A DNA stretch of 14,825 bases from DAIOFH01 sp036745875 (GCA_036745875.1 DAIOFH010000096.1:1-14825), one strand, 5' to 3'. Positions 6,074-13,245 are shown, counted from the first letter of the stretch. Notes: generated from the letters alone by a model not told the origin. A program made the numbers and translations.

Positions 6074-7636
6074 CTATTCGCTGTCGGGAACCGTGTCCGG
6101 GGAAATGCCCAGCCGCGTCAGTTGTATTTCATAGGCGCGGATGCGCTTGGATTGTTGTTGCAGCGAAGTGTTGTATTCGGAAATCAGTTTGTCGCGTTCT
6201 TCCAGGCTGCGGCGCAGGTTCCTGACTTCCGCCTCCAGGGTGCCGTTGCTTTTCACCTGGGCCCAGGCGTTTTCATACATGGTATTCATCAGGTTTTCCG
6301 AATTCACCATCAGGCCCTCTATCGTGCGCAGCCGCGCGTTGTCCTCCGACGTCAAGGGAACGCCGGTCGCCGACAGGCGGGACAACTCGCGCGTAATCGT
6401 GTCACTGATCCGTTCCGACTGCATTTCGCCGCCGCCTATGCCGAGGACATCCGCGAATAGGTAGCCAAGGATCAACAGCAGGGGCAAAAGCAGGGACGCA
6501 AACAGCCACAGCGGCACGCCGCGCCGACCGTTCACCACTTCCCGCAACAACGGGCGCTGGGCGTCGCGGACGGATTTCAGGACGACTTCGGAAAGCTGGT
6601 CGTTCTGGACACGGGAAAGGATTTCCGGCGCCTGGCGCACCAGGGCGTTTGCGACCGGCACGACAACCTGGCTTTCCACATGTTTCCCCACTTCGCCCGC
6701 GATGCGGCTGGAAACGCCTTCGATATCCGCGAAATTTATCTCAGAGATCTTTTGCTTCAGTTCGGCAAGGCGTTCTTCCTGGCGCTGCAATGCTTCGAGG
6801 GTAGTGTTCGCCGGTTCCAGCACCAATGACTGGATCTTGTCGCCGACAATATCCGGGAGCCTGTCTTCCAAGCCGGCCATTTGCGTGAGGTCGGCAAGGA
6901 TGGTGTTTATTTCCCTCAGGTTGTCGCTGATTTCCTGCAAGCTGCCGTCGGAAATGCCGCTGAGGCGCTCATTGATCGTCTGCGACGCTTTCCCGCCGAG
7001 TTCCTGAGGATTGAGCGATTGGCCGGGTTCGCCGAACGAGTCGGCAAGGGCTTGTTTGACGATGTTTCCCAGTTCGCCGGCATGGCGTTCGCGGAATTCT
7101 TCGAGGCGACGCAGGAACATGTCGCCAGTTTCCCGCAGCTGCACCCCCAATTGCCCAAGGCGTGTCAGGTCTGTCTGGGAGGAGAGGGTCTGCACGCCTT
7201 CGGCGAAGACCTTGGAGCCCTCGACCAGGATGGCGGCGTGCTCTTCCAGGTTTTTATTGATGCTTTGCGAAAGCGTTTCGATACGTGAGTCGACTTGCGC
7301 CAGGCCTTCCCTGAGGGAGCGCGATTCGGCGTCCCCAAGCGCATCCAGGCGCGCGGCCAGGGTGTCGGCAAGCACGCTCAGGCGTTTCATAGGCATCTGA
7401 GCGTCAGGTGCGGCTTGAGAATAAGCGGAAGCGATGTCGGCATGTTGCCGGGAGGATTCCTTCAGATTTTCTATTGCTGCCGTAGTGACGGCATTGGTTA
7501 CAGGCTCGTCGGCTTTATTCATGCTTTGCAGAGAGGAACCGCATTTTTTGCAACTATATACCTTAGCCGGGTTGAAATTCTTCACCCGGTAGACAGCCTC
7601 GCATTCAGAACAGACCAACCGTACAGGTTCTTCCAC
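6074..7636 (-). CDS. Zinc-ribbon, coiled-coil, single-pass membrane protein of unknown function
   Basis: 520 aa. An N-terminal zinc ribbon has C9-x2-C12 and C29-x2-C32. Residues from about 50 to 370 are highly charged and predicted helical, with long coiled-coil stretches (for example LEALQRQEERLAELKQKISE near 280-299). One hydrophobic segment, VPLWLFASLLLPLLLILGYLFADV (about 374-397), has arginines just before it. A second coiled coil (about 430-505) follows. The likely topology puts the zinc ribbon and long coil in the cytoplasm and the C-terminal coil outside the membrane. The start is GTG, with AAAGGA about 10 nt upstream inside an inverted repeat. I do not recognise a named family. The layout recalls chemoreceptor-like or envelope-spanning scaffold proteins, but no signalling domain is visible. 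Confidence 0.85.
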   Translation of the reverse strand: MEEPVRLVCSECEAVYRVKNFNPAKVYSCKKCGSSLQSMNKADEPVTNAVTTAAIENLKESSRQHADIASAYSQAAPDAQMPMKRLSVLADTLAARLDALGDAESRSLREGLAQVDSRIETLSQSINKNLEEHAAILVEGSKVFAEGVQTLSSQTDLTRLGQLGVQLRETGDMFLRRLEEFRERHAGELGNIVKQALADSFGEPGQSLNPQELGGKASQTINERLSGISDGSLQEISDNLREINTILADLTQMAGLEDRLPDIVGDKIQSLVLEPANTTLEALQRQEERLAELKQKISEINFADIEGVSSRIAGEVGKHVESQVVVPVANALVRQAPEILSRVQNDQLSEVVLKSVRDAQRPLLREVVNGRRGVPLWLFASLLLPLLLILGYLFADVLGIGGGEMQSERISDTITRELSRLSATGVPLTSEDNARLRTIEGLMVNSENLMNTMYENAWAQVKSNGTLEAEVRNLRRSLEERDKLISEYNTSLQQQSKRIRAYEIQLTRLGISPDTVPDSE

Positions 7637-7644
7637 TGTGTCTC

Positions 7645-7678
7645 ATCCTTTGTATAAACTCATGCCCCCGCAAAGGAT
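7645..7678 (-). promoter_or_regulatory. Inverted repeat that can mask the ribosome-binding site of the 6074-7636 gene
   Basis: In the mRNA, AUCCUUUG (from 7678 down) pairs perfectly with CAAAGGAU (7652 down to 7645) across an 18-nt loop. The second arm contains the Shine-Dalgarno AAAGGA of the GTG start at 7636. A TATAAA-like -10 lies just upstream (about 7682-7690), so the hairpin would be in a short 5' leader. Translational control by RBS masking is inferred from the pairing. Confidence 0.5.
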
Positions 7679-7720
7679 ATTTTATACTGATTTACCGAAA
7701 TAGGGAAAGAAGAAAAGATG

Positions 7721-7748
7721 AAAAACCGGGGCGAAACAGCGCCCCGGT
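7721..7748 (-). terminator. Intrinsic terminator of the oxidoreductase operon
   Basis: On the minus strand ACCGGGGCG-ctgttt-CGCCCCGGT (7725-7748) is a perfect 9-bp stem followed by a run of T (7721-7724). It lies 34 nt after the stop of the beta-gamma gene. Confidence 0.88.
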
Positions 7749-7782
7749 CGTTAGCTGACAGTGTGTCCAACGCGCGGGTTCG

Positions 7783-9210
7783 TCAAGAGGAGCTTTTCTT
7801 CGTCCATTCCTCGGCGAGGCGGACAGCCTTGCGGTTGATCTCTATAAGCTTGGGTTTGGACTTGAAGTTTTCGTCAAGCGCTTCGAGGATGAACTTTTCG
7901 TCAACGCCGGTGACGCCGAGGGCGGTCAGGACGCCCAGCATGACGGTGTTGGCGGCCTTGTCGGACCCTGCGTCTCCGGCGAGCCGGGCGGCTGGGACGG
8001 CAAGTATCTTGACGCCGTCAGGCAGCTTGACGCCTTCTATATGGTCGTCGTAAAGGATGACCCCGCCCTTTTTGACCGTCGGGGCGAAACGCTCAAGTGA
8101 CGGGCGGTTCAGGGCGATCAGCACATCGGGTTCGCTGACTGCGGGGCTGGCGATGTCCAGTCCGGATATGACGACGGAGCAATTCGCCGTACCGCCGCGC
8201 TGTTCCGGGCCGTAGGATGGATACCATGAGGTGCGCCTCCCGGACTGGCAGGCGGCATGGGAGATGATCAAGCCCATCGACAGCACGCCCTGGCCGCCGA
8301 ACCCGGCGATTTTGATGCCGAACGGCTTGAAGGACGGGTCGTCCGGGGCATCCGGGGCGGCGTGGACGTCGAGGCCGTAGAGCTTGTCGACGGCTTCCTT
8401 GTCCCAGATCTGCGCTTTGCGGACATAGGGTTCCGTTTCCGCCGCGCGGTCGCGGAAATTCTTCAGCGGGAATTCGTTGGCCATTTCGTTGTTGACGAAA
8501 TCGATGGAAGTCTTCGTATCCTGGCGCAGGTTGGTCGGGCAGTTGGAAAGGACTTCGACAAAGGCGTAGCCCTTGCCGTCCCGTTGTATTTCCAGGGCTT
8601 TCCTGATGGCGGTCCGCGCCTTCCTGATATGGGCTATGTCGGAGACGGCGACGCGTTCGATGAACACGGGCGCCTTGAGTTGGTCGATCAGTTCGCACAT
8701 ATGCACGGGATAGCCGGCTTCGCGGGGATCGCGGCCGCGCGGGGTGGTGGCGGTGACTTCGCCTTCAAGGGTGGTGGGGGCCATCTGGCCGCCGGTCATG
8801 CCGTAGACTGTGTTGTTGATGAAGAATACCGCCATCTTTTCGCCGCGGTTGGCCGCCTGGAGAGTTTCGTTCAGGCCGATGGAGGCGAGGTCGCCGTCCC
8901 CCTGGTAGGACATGACGACCGCGTTGTCCTGGGCGCGGGAGAGTCCGGTGGCGACTGCGGGGGCACGGCCGTGCGCGGTCTGGACGTTGCCGCAATTGAA
9001 GTAGTAAAAGGCAAAAACGGCGCAGCCCACCGGGCTGATCATGATCGAACGTTCGCGTATGCCGAGGTCGTCCATGGCTTCGCCGATCAGTTTATGGACA
9101 ATGCCGTGGCCGCAGCCGGGGCAATAGTGGGTCGCCGTTGGGGCGGCTCCGCCCTTTCTGGTGAAGACGGCGTTGATGGATTCGGGTCTCGTAAGTGCCT
9201 GGGTGCTCAT
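7783..9210 (-). CDS. 2-oxoacid:ferredoxin oxidoreductase, fused beta and gamma subunits
   Basis: 475 aa, two subunits in one chain. Residues 1 to about 270 are the thiamine-diphosphate-binding beta subunit: CPGCGHG at 30-36, GDGD at 104-107, NN at 132-133 and YGMTGGQ at 136-142. C30, C33, C63 and C224 (in NCPT) are spaced like the four ligands of the beta-subunit [4Fe-4S] cluster in this family. Residues from about 297 are the gamma subunit, with GFGGQG at 303-308 and SYGPEQRGG. With the alpha subunit and ferredoxin encoded just upstream it should oxidatively decarboxylate 2-oxoacids with CoA, giving acyl-CoA, CO2 and reduced ferredoxin in the cytoplasm. Branched-chain (VOR) or 2-oxoglutarate (KOR) substrates are the best guesses. 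AAAGGCG precedes the ATG. It is the last gene of the operon, 61 nt after alpha. Confidence 0.92.
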   Translation of the reverse strand: MSTQALTRPESINAVFTRKGGAAPTATHYCPGCGHGIVHKLIGEAMDDLGIRERSIMISPVGCAVFAFYYFNCGNVQTAHGRAPAVATGLSRAQDNAVVMSYQGDGDLASIGLNETLQAANRGEKMAVFFINNTVYGMTGGQMAPTTLEGEVTATTPRGRDPREAGYPVHMCELIDQLKAPVFIERVAVSDIAHIRKARTAIRKALEIQRDGKGYAFVEVLSNCPTNLRQDTKTSIDFVNNEMANEFPLKNFRDRAAETEPYVRKAQIWDKEAVDKLYGLDVHAAPDAPDDPSFKPFGIKIAGFGGQGVLSMGLIISHAACQSGRRTSWYPSYGPEQRGGTANCSVVISGLDIASPAVSEPDVLIALNRPSLERFAPTVKKGGVILYDDHIEGVKLPDGVKILAVPAARLAGDAGSDKAANTVMLGVLTALGVTGVDEKFILEALDENFKSKPKLIEINRKAVRLAEEWTKKSSS

Positions 9211-9271
9211 GGTTGTTCGCCTTTATCGTCGCTATTGCGGCTGGAAAACGCAGCCGTCAATGGTGTTTGTT

Positions 9272-10336
9272 CTACTTTCCGACCAGTTTGGCCGCCTTGT
9301 CGAGACCGTCCCGGATGATGTCCTCGGTGATGATGTTGCCGCCCATGCGGTTGGCGAGGAGGACGGGGCGCGTGCATTCTATGGCCAGTTTGACATCGTC
9401 GATCATTTGGCCGTTGGACATTTCGACCGCCACGAAGGCCGGCTTGTTCGGCTTCATGGCCAATTTTTTCAGGGGGGCGGTGGGGAAGGGGAAGAGGGTC
9501 TTCAGGCGGAACACCCCGACCTTGATTCCTTCCTGCCGCGCCGCGTCGGCGACGGATTTGGACAAACGCGCACAGACGCCGTAGGCGACGAGGATCACGT
9601 CGGCGTCGTCTGTTTTGTATTCCTCCCAATCGGCTTCCACTTCCATGCGGCGGTATTTTTCCTGGAGGCGGACGTTAAGCCGCTCCATCAGGTTGAAATC
9701 GAGTTCGATGGAAGTGATGAGGTTGCCGCTTGTTTCCTTGGTGCCGGCGACCGCCCAGCTGGAGTCGATTTCATGCTTGATCGCCTTCTCCGGGAAACGC
9801 AGCGGTTCGACCATCTGGCCGGACACGCTGTCGGCGAGGACAATGACCGGGCCGCGGTAGCGGTCGGCGAGCTCGAACGCCTTTATGGTCACGTCGCACA
9901 TTTCCTGCACGCTGTCAGGGGCAAGGACGATCACGCGGTAATTGCCGTGGCCGCCGCCCTTGACCACCTGGTTGTAGTCGCCCTGTTCGGGGCCGATATT
10001 GCCGAGGCCGGGTCCGGCGCGCATGACGTCGACGACGACGGCCGGCAGTTCGGCCGTGGCCATGAAGCTGATCGCTTCCTGTTTGAGGCTGATGCCGGGT
10101 CCGGAGGATGCGGTCATGACGCGGTGGCCGGCGGACGATGCTCCGTAGACCATGTTGGCGGCGGCTTCCTCGGACTCTGCCTGGACGAACCTGCGACCGA
10201 GGAGCGGGAACTTGTCCGACGCCTCCTGGAGGATTTCGGACGCGGGGGTGATGGGATAGCCGAAGAAACAGTCACAGCCCGCATAGATCGCGCCGACGAT
10301 GACCGCGTGGTTGCCCTTCATGAGTTGCGTTGCCAT
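9272..10336 (-). CDS. vorB: 2-oxoacid:ferredoxin oxidoreductase alpha subunit (VorB/KorA type)
   Basis: 354 aa, the usual size for stand-alone alpha subunits of 2-oxoisovalerate- or 2-oxoglutarate-type enzymes. YPITP at 27-31, AESEEAA near 53-59, TASSGPG at 75-81 and RAGPG at 106-110 are the pyrimidine-binding and substrate-pocket motifs of domain I. A domain II-like segment (DADVILVAYGVCARL onward) occupies the C-terminal third. It pairs with the beta half of the next gene to form the active site. AGGAGAAAG precedes the ATG by 6 nt, and the gene starts 16 nt after the ferredoxin stop. The symbol follows common database naming for this subunit; substrate specificity is not proven by the sequence. 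Confidence 0.92.
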   Translation of the reverse strand: MATQLMKGNHAVIVGAIYAGCDCFFGYPITPASEILQEASDKFPLLGRRFVQAESEEAAANMVYGASSAGHRVMTASSGPGISLKQEAISFMATAELPAVVVDVMRAGPGLGNIGPEQGDYNQVVKGGGHGNYRVIVLAPDSVQEMCDVTIKAFELADRYRGPVIVLADSVSGQMVEPLRFPEKAIKHEIDSSWAVAGTKETSGNLITSIELDFNLMERLNVRLQEKYRRMEVEADWEEYKTDDADVILVAYGVCARLSKSVADAARQEGIKVGVFRLKTLFPFPTAPLKKLAMKPNKPAFVAVEMSNGQMIDDVKLAIECTRPVLLANRMGGNIITEDIIRDGLDKAAKLVGK

Positions 10337-10352
10337 TGCTTCTTTCTCCTGT

Positions 10353-10574
10353 TTATTTCACTTCTATTGCCAATGGTTCCGGGCAGGCGTAGAAGCAGTT
10401 ACCGCAGCCAACGCAGCCTTCTCCCTTGTAGACGACGTAACGGTAGCCCCTGGCGTTGTGCTTTTTGCCGATTTCGAGGCATTTTACCGGGCACGACAAT
10501 ACGCAGCGCCCGCAGGACTTGCATTCCAGTTCGTGGATCGTCACGACCCGCTTCGCTTTTGCTTCGCTTGACAT
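10353..10574 (-). CDS. 2x[4Fe-4S] ferredoxin, delta subunit of the oxidoreductase
   Basis: 73 aa with two ferredoxin motifs: C18-x2-C21-x2-C24-x3-C28-P and C54-x2-C57-x2-C60-x3-C64-P. This is the bacterial dicluster delta subunit, which passes electrons from the thiamine centre to free ferredoxin. A short basic N-terminus (residues 1-12) precedes the first cluster. AAGGAAGAG lies before the ATG. It is the first gene of the alpha/beta-gamma run, preceded by a 134-nt leader rich in inverted repeats, so it may have its own promoter or a processed transcript from the ligase gene. Confidence 0.93.
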   Translation of the reverse strand: MSSEAKAKRVVTIHELECKSCGRCVLSCPVKCLEIGKKHNARGYRYVVYKGEGCVGCGNCFYACPEPLAIEVK

Positions 10575-10589
10575 GATGCTCTTCCTTGC

Positions 10590-10685
10590 GCGTTTTCCGA
10601 AATGATAGGCCCCTTATTGCGTTTCCGGCACAGATACAGCTGGCCAAAACGCGTAAAGGAAGGACCGATTTTTTTCGGAAAACGC
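10590..10685 (-). promoter_or_regulatory. Nested inverted repeats in the ligase-ferredoxin spacer
   Basis: GCGTTTTCCGA (10590-10600) and TCGGAAAACGC (10675-10685) form a perfect 11-bp inverted repeat 74 nt apart. Between them GCGTTT (10619-10624) and AAACGC (10647-10652) form an inner pair. The spacer thus has two copies of GCGTTT on each strand, roughly 28-33 nt apart. In the transcript they could fold as one long nested stem ahead of the ferredoxin gene; in DNA they could be operator sites. No T-run typical of a terminator follows on the minus strand. Confidence 0.5.
10612..10624 (-). repeat. Copy 1 of a 13-bp intergenic repeat
   Basis: CCTTATTGCGTTT is identical to 12450-12462, and a 10-bp core (TATTGCGTTT) recurs at 13399-13408. 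This copy lies 38 nt upstream of the ferredoxin start. All three copies share the same orientation and sit upstream of minus-strand genes of this module. Confidence 0.5.
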
Positions 10686-10694
10686 AGTAATAGT

Positions 10695-10720
10695 ATTATT
10701 CCGCCGAATTATTCCGCCGA
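10695..10720 (-). repeat. 13-bp tandem duplication across the ligase stop codon
   Basis: ATTATTCCGCCGA occurs twice without a gap (10695-10707 and 10708-10720). The stop codon of the ligase (10709-10711) falls in the second copy, and the first copy is its immediate 3' flank. Confidence 0.8.
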
Positions 10721-12442
10721 TTCGCGCGTGCGTTTGAGGTCGTCTTCCTGCCTGATTTCGACGCGGCGGATCTTGCCGCTGATGGTCTTCGGCAGTTCGG
10801 GGACGAATTCGACGATGCGCGGGTATTTATACGGTTCCGTCACTTTCTTGACATGTTCCTGTATTTCCTTCGCGAGCTTTTTGTGATATTCGGCGATTTC
10901 CGCCGGGGAGGAGCCTGTCGCGGGAAGGTGGCTTTTGGCAATGACGATGGTGGCCTTGATGACTTGGCCGCGTATCGGGTCCGGGACGCCGGTGATGGCG
11001 CATTCGAGGACGGCCGGGTGCTGCATGACGGCGCTTTCCACCTCGAACGGGCCGACGCGGTAGCCGGAAGTCTTGATAAGGTCGTCCGCCCTGCCGACGA
11101 ACCAGAGATAGCCGTCCTCGTCCATCCAGGCGAGGTCGCCGGTATGGTACCAGTTGTCGTACCATACGCTGGAGGTCAGTTCCTCGTCGTCGCGGTAGCC
11201 GCGGAACAGTCCGGGAGGCGGGTTGTCGCGGTCGGCGCGGATGACGATTTCGCCCGTCTCGCCACGTTCGCAGAGGGTGCCGTCCTGGGTGCTCATCAGG
11301 CCCATTTCGTAAATAGGCATCGGCAGGCCCATTGAGCCGGGCTTGGGTTCCATCCAGCGGGTGGTGGCGACGGAGACGACGCTTTCCGTCTGGCCGTAGG
11401 CTTCAAAGAGCTTCAATCCGGTCTTTTCCAGCCAGCGGTCATATACTTCGGGGTTGAGGGGTTCGCCGGCGACGCAGCAGTGCTTGAGGCTGCCCAGGTC
11501 GTGGCCTTCGAGGTTTTCCTTGATCATCATGCGGTAGATGGTCGGCGGCGCGCAGAAGGTGGTGATCTTGTACTTGTCGATCATCGCCATCATTTCGCCG
11601 GCGTTGAAGGTGTCGTAGTCGTAGGCGAAGACGGCGGAGCCGCACAGCCACTGGCCGTATATCTTGCCCCAGGCGCACTTGGCCCAGCCGGTGTCGGCGA
11701 CGGTATAATGCAGGCCGCCTTCAAACACTTCCTGCCAGAACTTCGCCGTGGTGATGTGGGCGAGGGGGTAGGCATGGTCGAACTGTATCATCTTGGGGTA
11801 ACCGGTGGTGCCGGAGGTGAAGTACAGCAGCATATATTCCCTGAGGGTCGTCGCTTCCGGGCTGCCTTTGGCGGGGCGTTCGAATCCTTCGGGGGCAGCA
11901 TCGACGAGGGCGTTGAAATCTTCCCACCCTTCGACTGCGCCGTCGACGGAGCAGGTGCCGATGTCCTGGCCGGATTCGGCGATGGCGGTCTTGATGTTCT
12001 CCATCAGGGTGGCTTCGTGGGCGGCGAGGATCATACGGAAGTTCAGTTTGCTCAGGCGGTAGCTGACGTTGGAGGCCTGCATCATGTGGGTCGCGGGGAC
12101 GGCGACTGCGCCGAGTTTGTGCAAGGCGACGAGGCAGGTCCAGAACTGCCAGCGTCCCTTGAGGCAGAGCATGACGGCGTCGCCTTTCTTGACGCCGCGG
12201 CTTTTGAAGAAGTTGGCGGTTTTGTCCGCGAGGTGCCGCAGCTTCCGGAAGCTCAGGATCATTTCATCCCCACGGTCGTTGACCCATACGAGGGCGAGGC
12301 GTTCGGGTTCGTTGTCGGCGTACCAGTCGACGACGTCGTGGCTGAAGTTGAAGTCGTCCGGGATGTCGAGGCGGAAGTTCTCCAGGAAATCCTGGGTCGA
12401 GGAGAATTCGCTTTGCGGGCAGTAGCGGTTTAAGAGCGACAT
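10709..12442 (-). CDS. AMP-forming acyl-CoA synthetase (medium/short-chain type)
   Basis: 577 aa of the ANL (adenylate-forming) superfamily. Motifs in order: TSGTTGYPK at 209-217 (ATP phosphate loop), AYGQTES at 348-354, YHTGD at 432-436 (adenosine ribose contact), RADDLIKTSGYR at 451-462 (domain hinge) and the catalytic lysine K557 in ISGKIRR. It should convert a carboxylic acid, ATP and CoA to acyl-CoA, AMP and pyrophosphate. The sequence is closest in style to medium-chain or acetyl-CoA-synthetase-like ligases. Beside a 2-oxoacid:ferredoxin oxidoreductase it may act on branched-chain or aryl acids, in either direction. AAGGA precedes the ATG. A terminator separates it from the upstream regulator gene, so it probably has its own promoter in 12443-12570. 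Confidence 0.9.
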   Translation of the reverse strand: MSLLNRYCPQSEFSSTQDFLENFRLDIPDDFNFSHDVVDWYADNEPERLALVWVNDRGDEMILSFRKLRHLADKTANFFKSRGVKKGDAVMLCLKGRWQFWTCLVALHKLGAVAVPATHMMQASNVSYRLSKLNFRMILAAHEATLMENIKTAIAESGQDIGTCSVDGAVEGWEDFNALVDAAPEGFERPAKGSPEATTLREYMLLYFTSGTTGYPKMIQFDHAYPLAHITTAKFWQEVFEGGLHYTVADTGWAKCAWGKIYGQWLCGSAVFAYDYDTFNAGEMMAMIDKYKITTFCAPPTIYRMMIKENLEGHDLGSLKHCCVAGEPLNPEVYDRWLEKTGLKLFEAYGQTESVVSVATTRWMEPKPGSMGLPMPIYEMGLMSTQDGTLCERGETGEIVIRADRDNPPPGLFRGYRDDEELTSSVWYDNWYHTGDLAWMDEDGYLWFVGRADDLIKTSGYRVGPFEVESAVMQHPAVLECAITGVPDPIRGQVIKATIVIAKSHLPATGSSPAEIAEYHKKLAKEIQEHVKKVTEPYKYPRIVEFVPELPKTISGKIRRVEIRQEDDLKRTRESAE

Positions 12443-12449
12443 TGTGGTT

Positions 12450-12462
12450 CCTTATTGCGTTT
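12450..12462 (-). repeat. Copy 2 of a 13-bp intergenic repeat
   Basis: CCTTATTGCGTTT is identical to 10612-10624. Here it lies 8 nt before the ligase start and its complement contains the AAGG of the Shine-Dalgarno, so binding by a protein would also block the ribosome site if it acted on RNA. Confidence 0.5.
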
Positions 12463-12489
12463 TAGATAAAAGTCGATCATTCCCTGGCG

Positions 12490-12520
12490 TTTTACGGTAT
12501 ATCCCGATCATGCCGTAAAA
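12490..12520. promoter_or_regulatory. Long inverted repeat upstream of the ligase, candidate operator
   Basis: TTTTACGG (12490-12497) faces CCGTAAAA (12513-12520), a perfect 8-bp dyad that extends to 10 of 11 matches with the flanking TAT/ATG, around a 9-nt centre. It lies 48-78 nt upstream of the ligase start and downstream of the regulator's terminator, where the ligase promoter must be. The arms are AT-rich and no T-run follows, so an operator is more likely than a terminator. The adjacent XRE-cupin protein is the obvious candidate ligand, by context only. Confidence 0.5.
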
Positions 12521-12577
12521 AGCAACAAGGAACCAAACCATTATTTAAAAAACGCTAGTCAACATGGCAAAAAATTC

Positions 12578-12607
12578 CAAAAAAATCCAGCCGCTTCGAC
12601 AAGCGGC
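12578..12607 (-). terminator. Intrinsic terminator of the XRE-cupin gene
   Basis: On the minus strand GCCGCTT-gtcg-AAGCGGC (12590-12607) is a 7-bp stem followed by TGGA and then a run of seven T (12579-12585). It lies 31 nt after the regulator's stop. Confidence 0.8.
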
Positions 12608-12638
12608 CGGAAAAAATCCGCCTGTCGGCTTGGCTCGT

Positions 12639-13193
12639 CTATACGTTAATAATAGCGATGAATTTTACTTGACCGCCTATTGCTTTCATGCCGTGCGGCT
12701 TGGTGGCGTCGAAAATTACGGAATCGCCTGGTTCCAGCTCGACTTCGTTGTCCTGGACCTTGATGAGCATTTTGCCTTCCAGGACGTAGTTGAATTCCTG
12801 GCCGGGATGGACGTTTTGGGGAATCGGCGCTTTCGGCGACGTTTCCGGGAGCGTCACGATGAACGGTTCGATCTTCGCTTCGCGGAAGCTTGCCGAAAGG
12901 CTTTCGTACTTGTAGCCCTGGCGGCGGTCGACGGAAGCGCCGCGGCCTTTGCGGGTTACGGAGAAAAGGGTCATTTTGGGTGCTTCGCCCGTAAGGAGCA
13001 GCCCGAGATCGACTTTCAGTTTTGCCGCGACTTCGGTGAGGATGGACGCGGGGATTTCCGCCGCACCGGATTCGTAGGCGGAGTATTGTTTTTCGTCGAC
13101 GCCGACGGTATCGGCCATTTCGGCGATGGAGACACCGACGTCTTCCCTGAGCCCTCTGATTCGTTGTGCTATTTCCCGTGCGTTCTCGCGCAT
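12639..13193 (-). CDS. XRE-family regulator with C-terminal cupin domain
   Basis: 184 aa. Residues 7-65 are a Cro/CI-type helix-turn-helix (VSIAEMADTVGVDEKQYSAYESG around 21-43). Residues from about 108 to 182 are a cupin barrel with HPGQEFNYVLEGKM (H129, E133) and LEPGDSVIFDATKPH (H167), the two conserved cupin motifs. Such proteins repress or activate nearby catabolic genes in response to a small ligand. AAGGAGGA lies 7 nt before the ATG. It precedes the acyl-CoA ligase and oxidoreductase operon, the usual company for this regulator type in anaerobes. The ligand is probably a 2-oxoacid, acid or acyl-CoA of the pathway (inference). It is transcribed from its own promoter through a structured leader. 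Confidence 0.92.
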   Translation of the reverse strand: MRENAREIAQRIRGLREDVGVSIAEMADTVGVDEKQYSAYESGAAEIPASILTEVAAKLKVDLGLLLTGEAPKMTLFSVTRKGRGASVDRRQGYKYESLSASFREAKIEPFIVTLPETSPKAPIPQNVHPGQEFNYVLEGKMLIKVQDNEVELEPGDSVIFDATKPHGMKAIGGQVKFIAIINV

Positions 13194-13212
13194 AGGGTTA
13201 TCCTCCTTAAAA

Positions 13213-13243
13213 GCGGTTCCGGCTGAGTCGCCTCCGGAAGCGC
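13213..13243 (-). promoter_or_regulatory. Leader hairpin next to the XRE-cupin ribosome-binding site
   Basis: GCGGTTCCGG (13213-13222) and CCGGAAGCGC (13234-13243) pair at 9 of 10 positions around an 11-nt loop. The stem ends about 5 nt before the AAGGAGG site on the transcript. Together with the terminator-like hairpin at 13254-13277 it gives the leader two stems that share CCGG-type sequence and could compete. Confidence 0.5.
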
Positions 13244-13245
13244 AT

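Noticed and set aside
8257..9318. Plus-strand 353-codon open frame opposite the beta-gamma gene
   Set aside because: It is an antisense shadow with biased Gly/Val/Asp composition and no recognisable domain.
9161..10576. Plus-strand 471-codon open frame opposite the oxidoreductase genes
   Set aside because: It is an antisense shadow of GC-rich coding DNA and crosses the boundaries of three well-recognised minus-strand genes.
11480..12433. Plus-strand 317-codon open frame opposite the acyl-CoA ligase
   Set aside because: It is an antisense shadow; the ligase frame carries all superfamily motifs.
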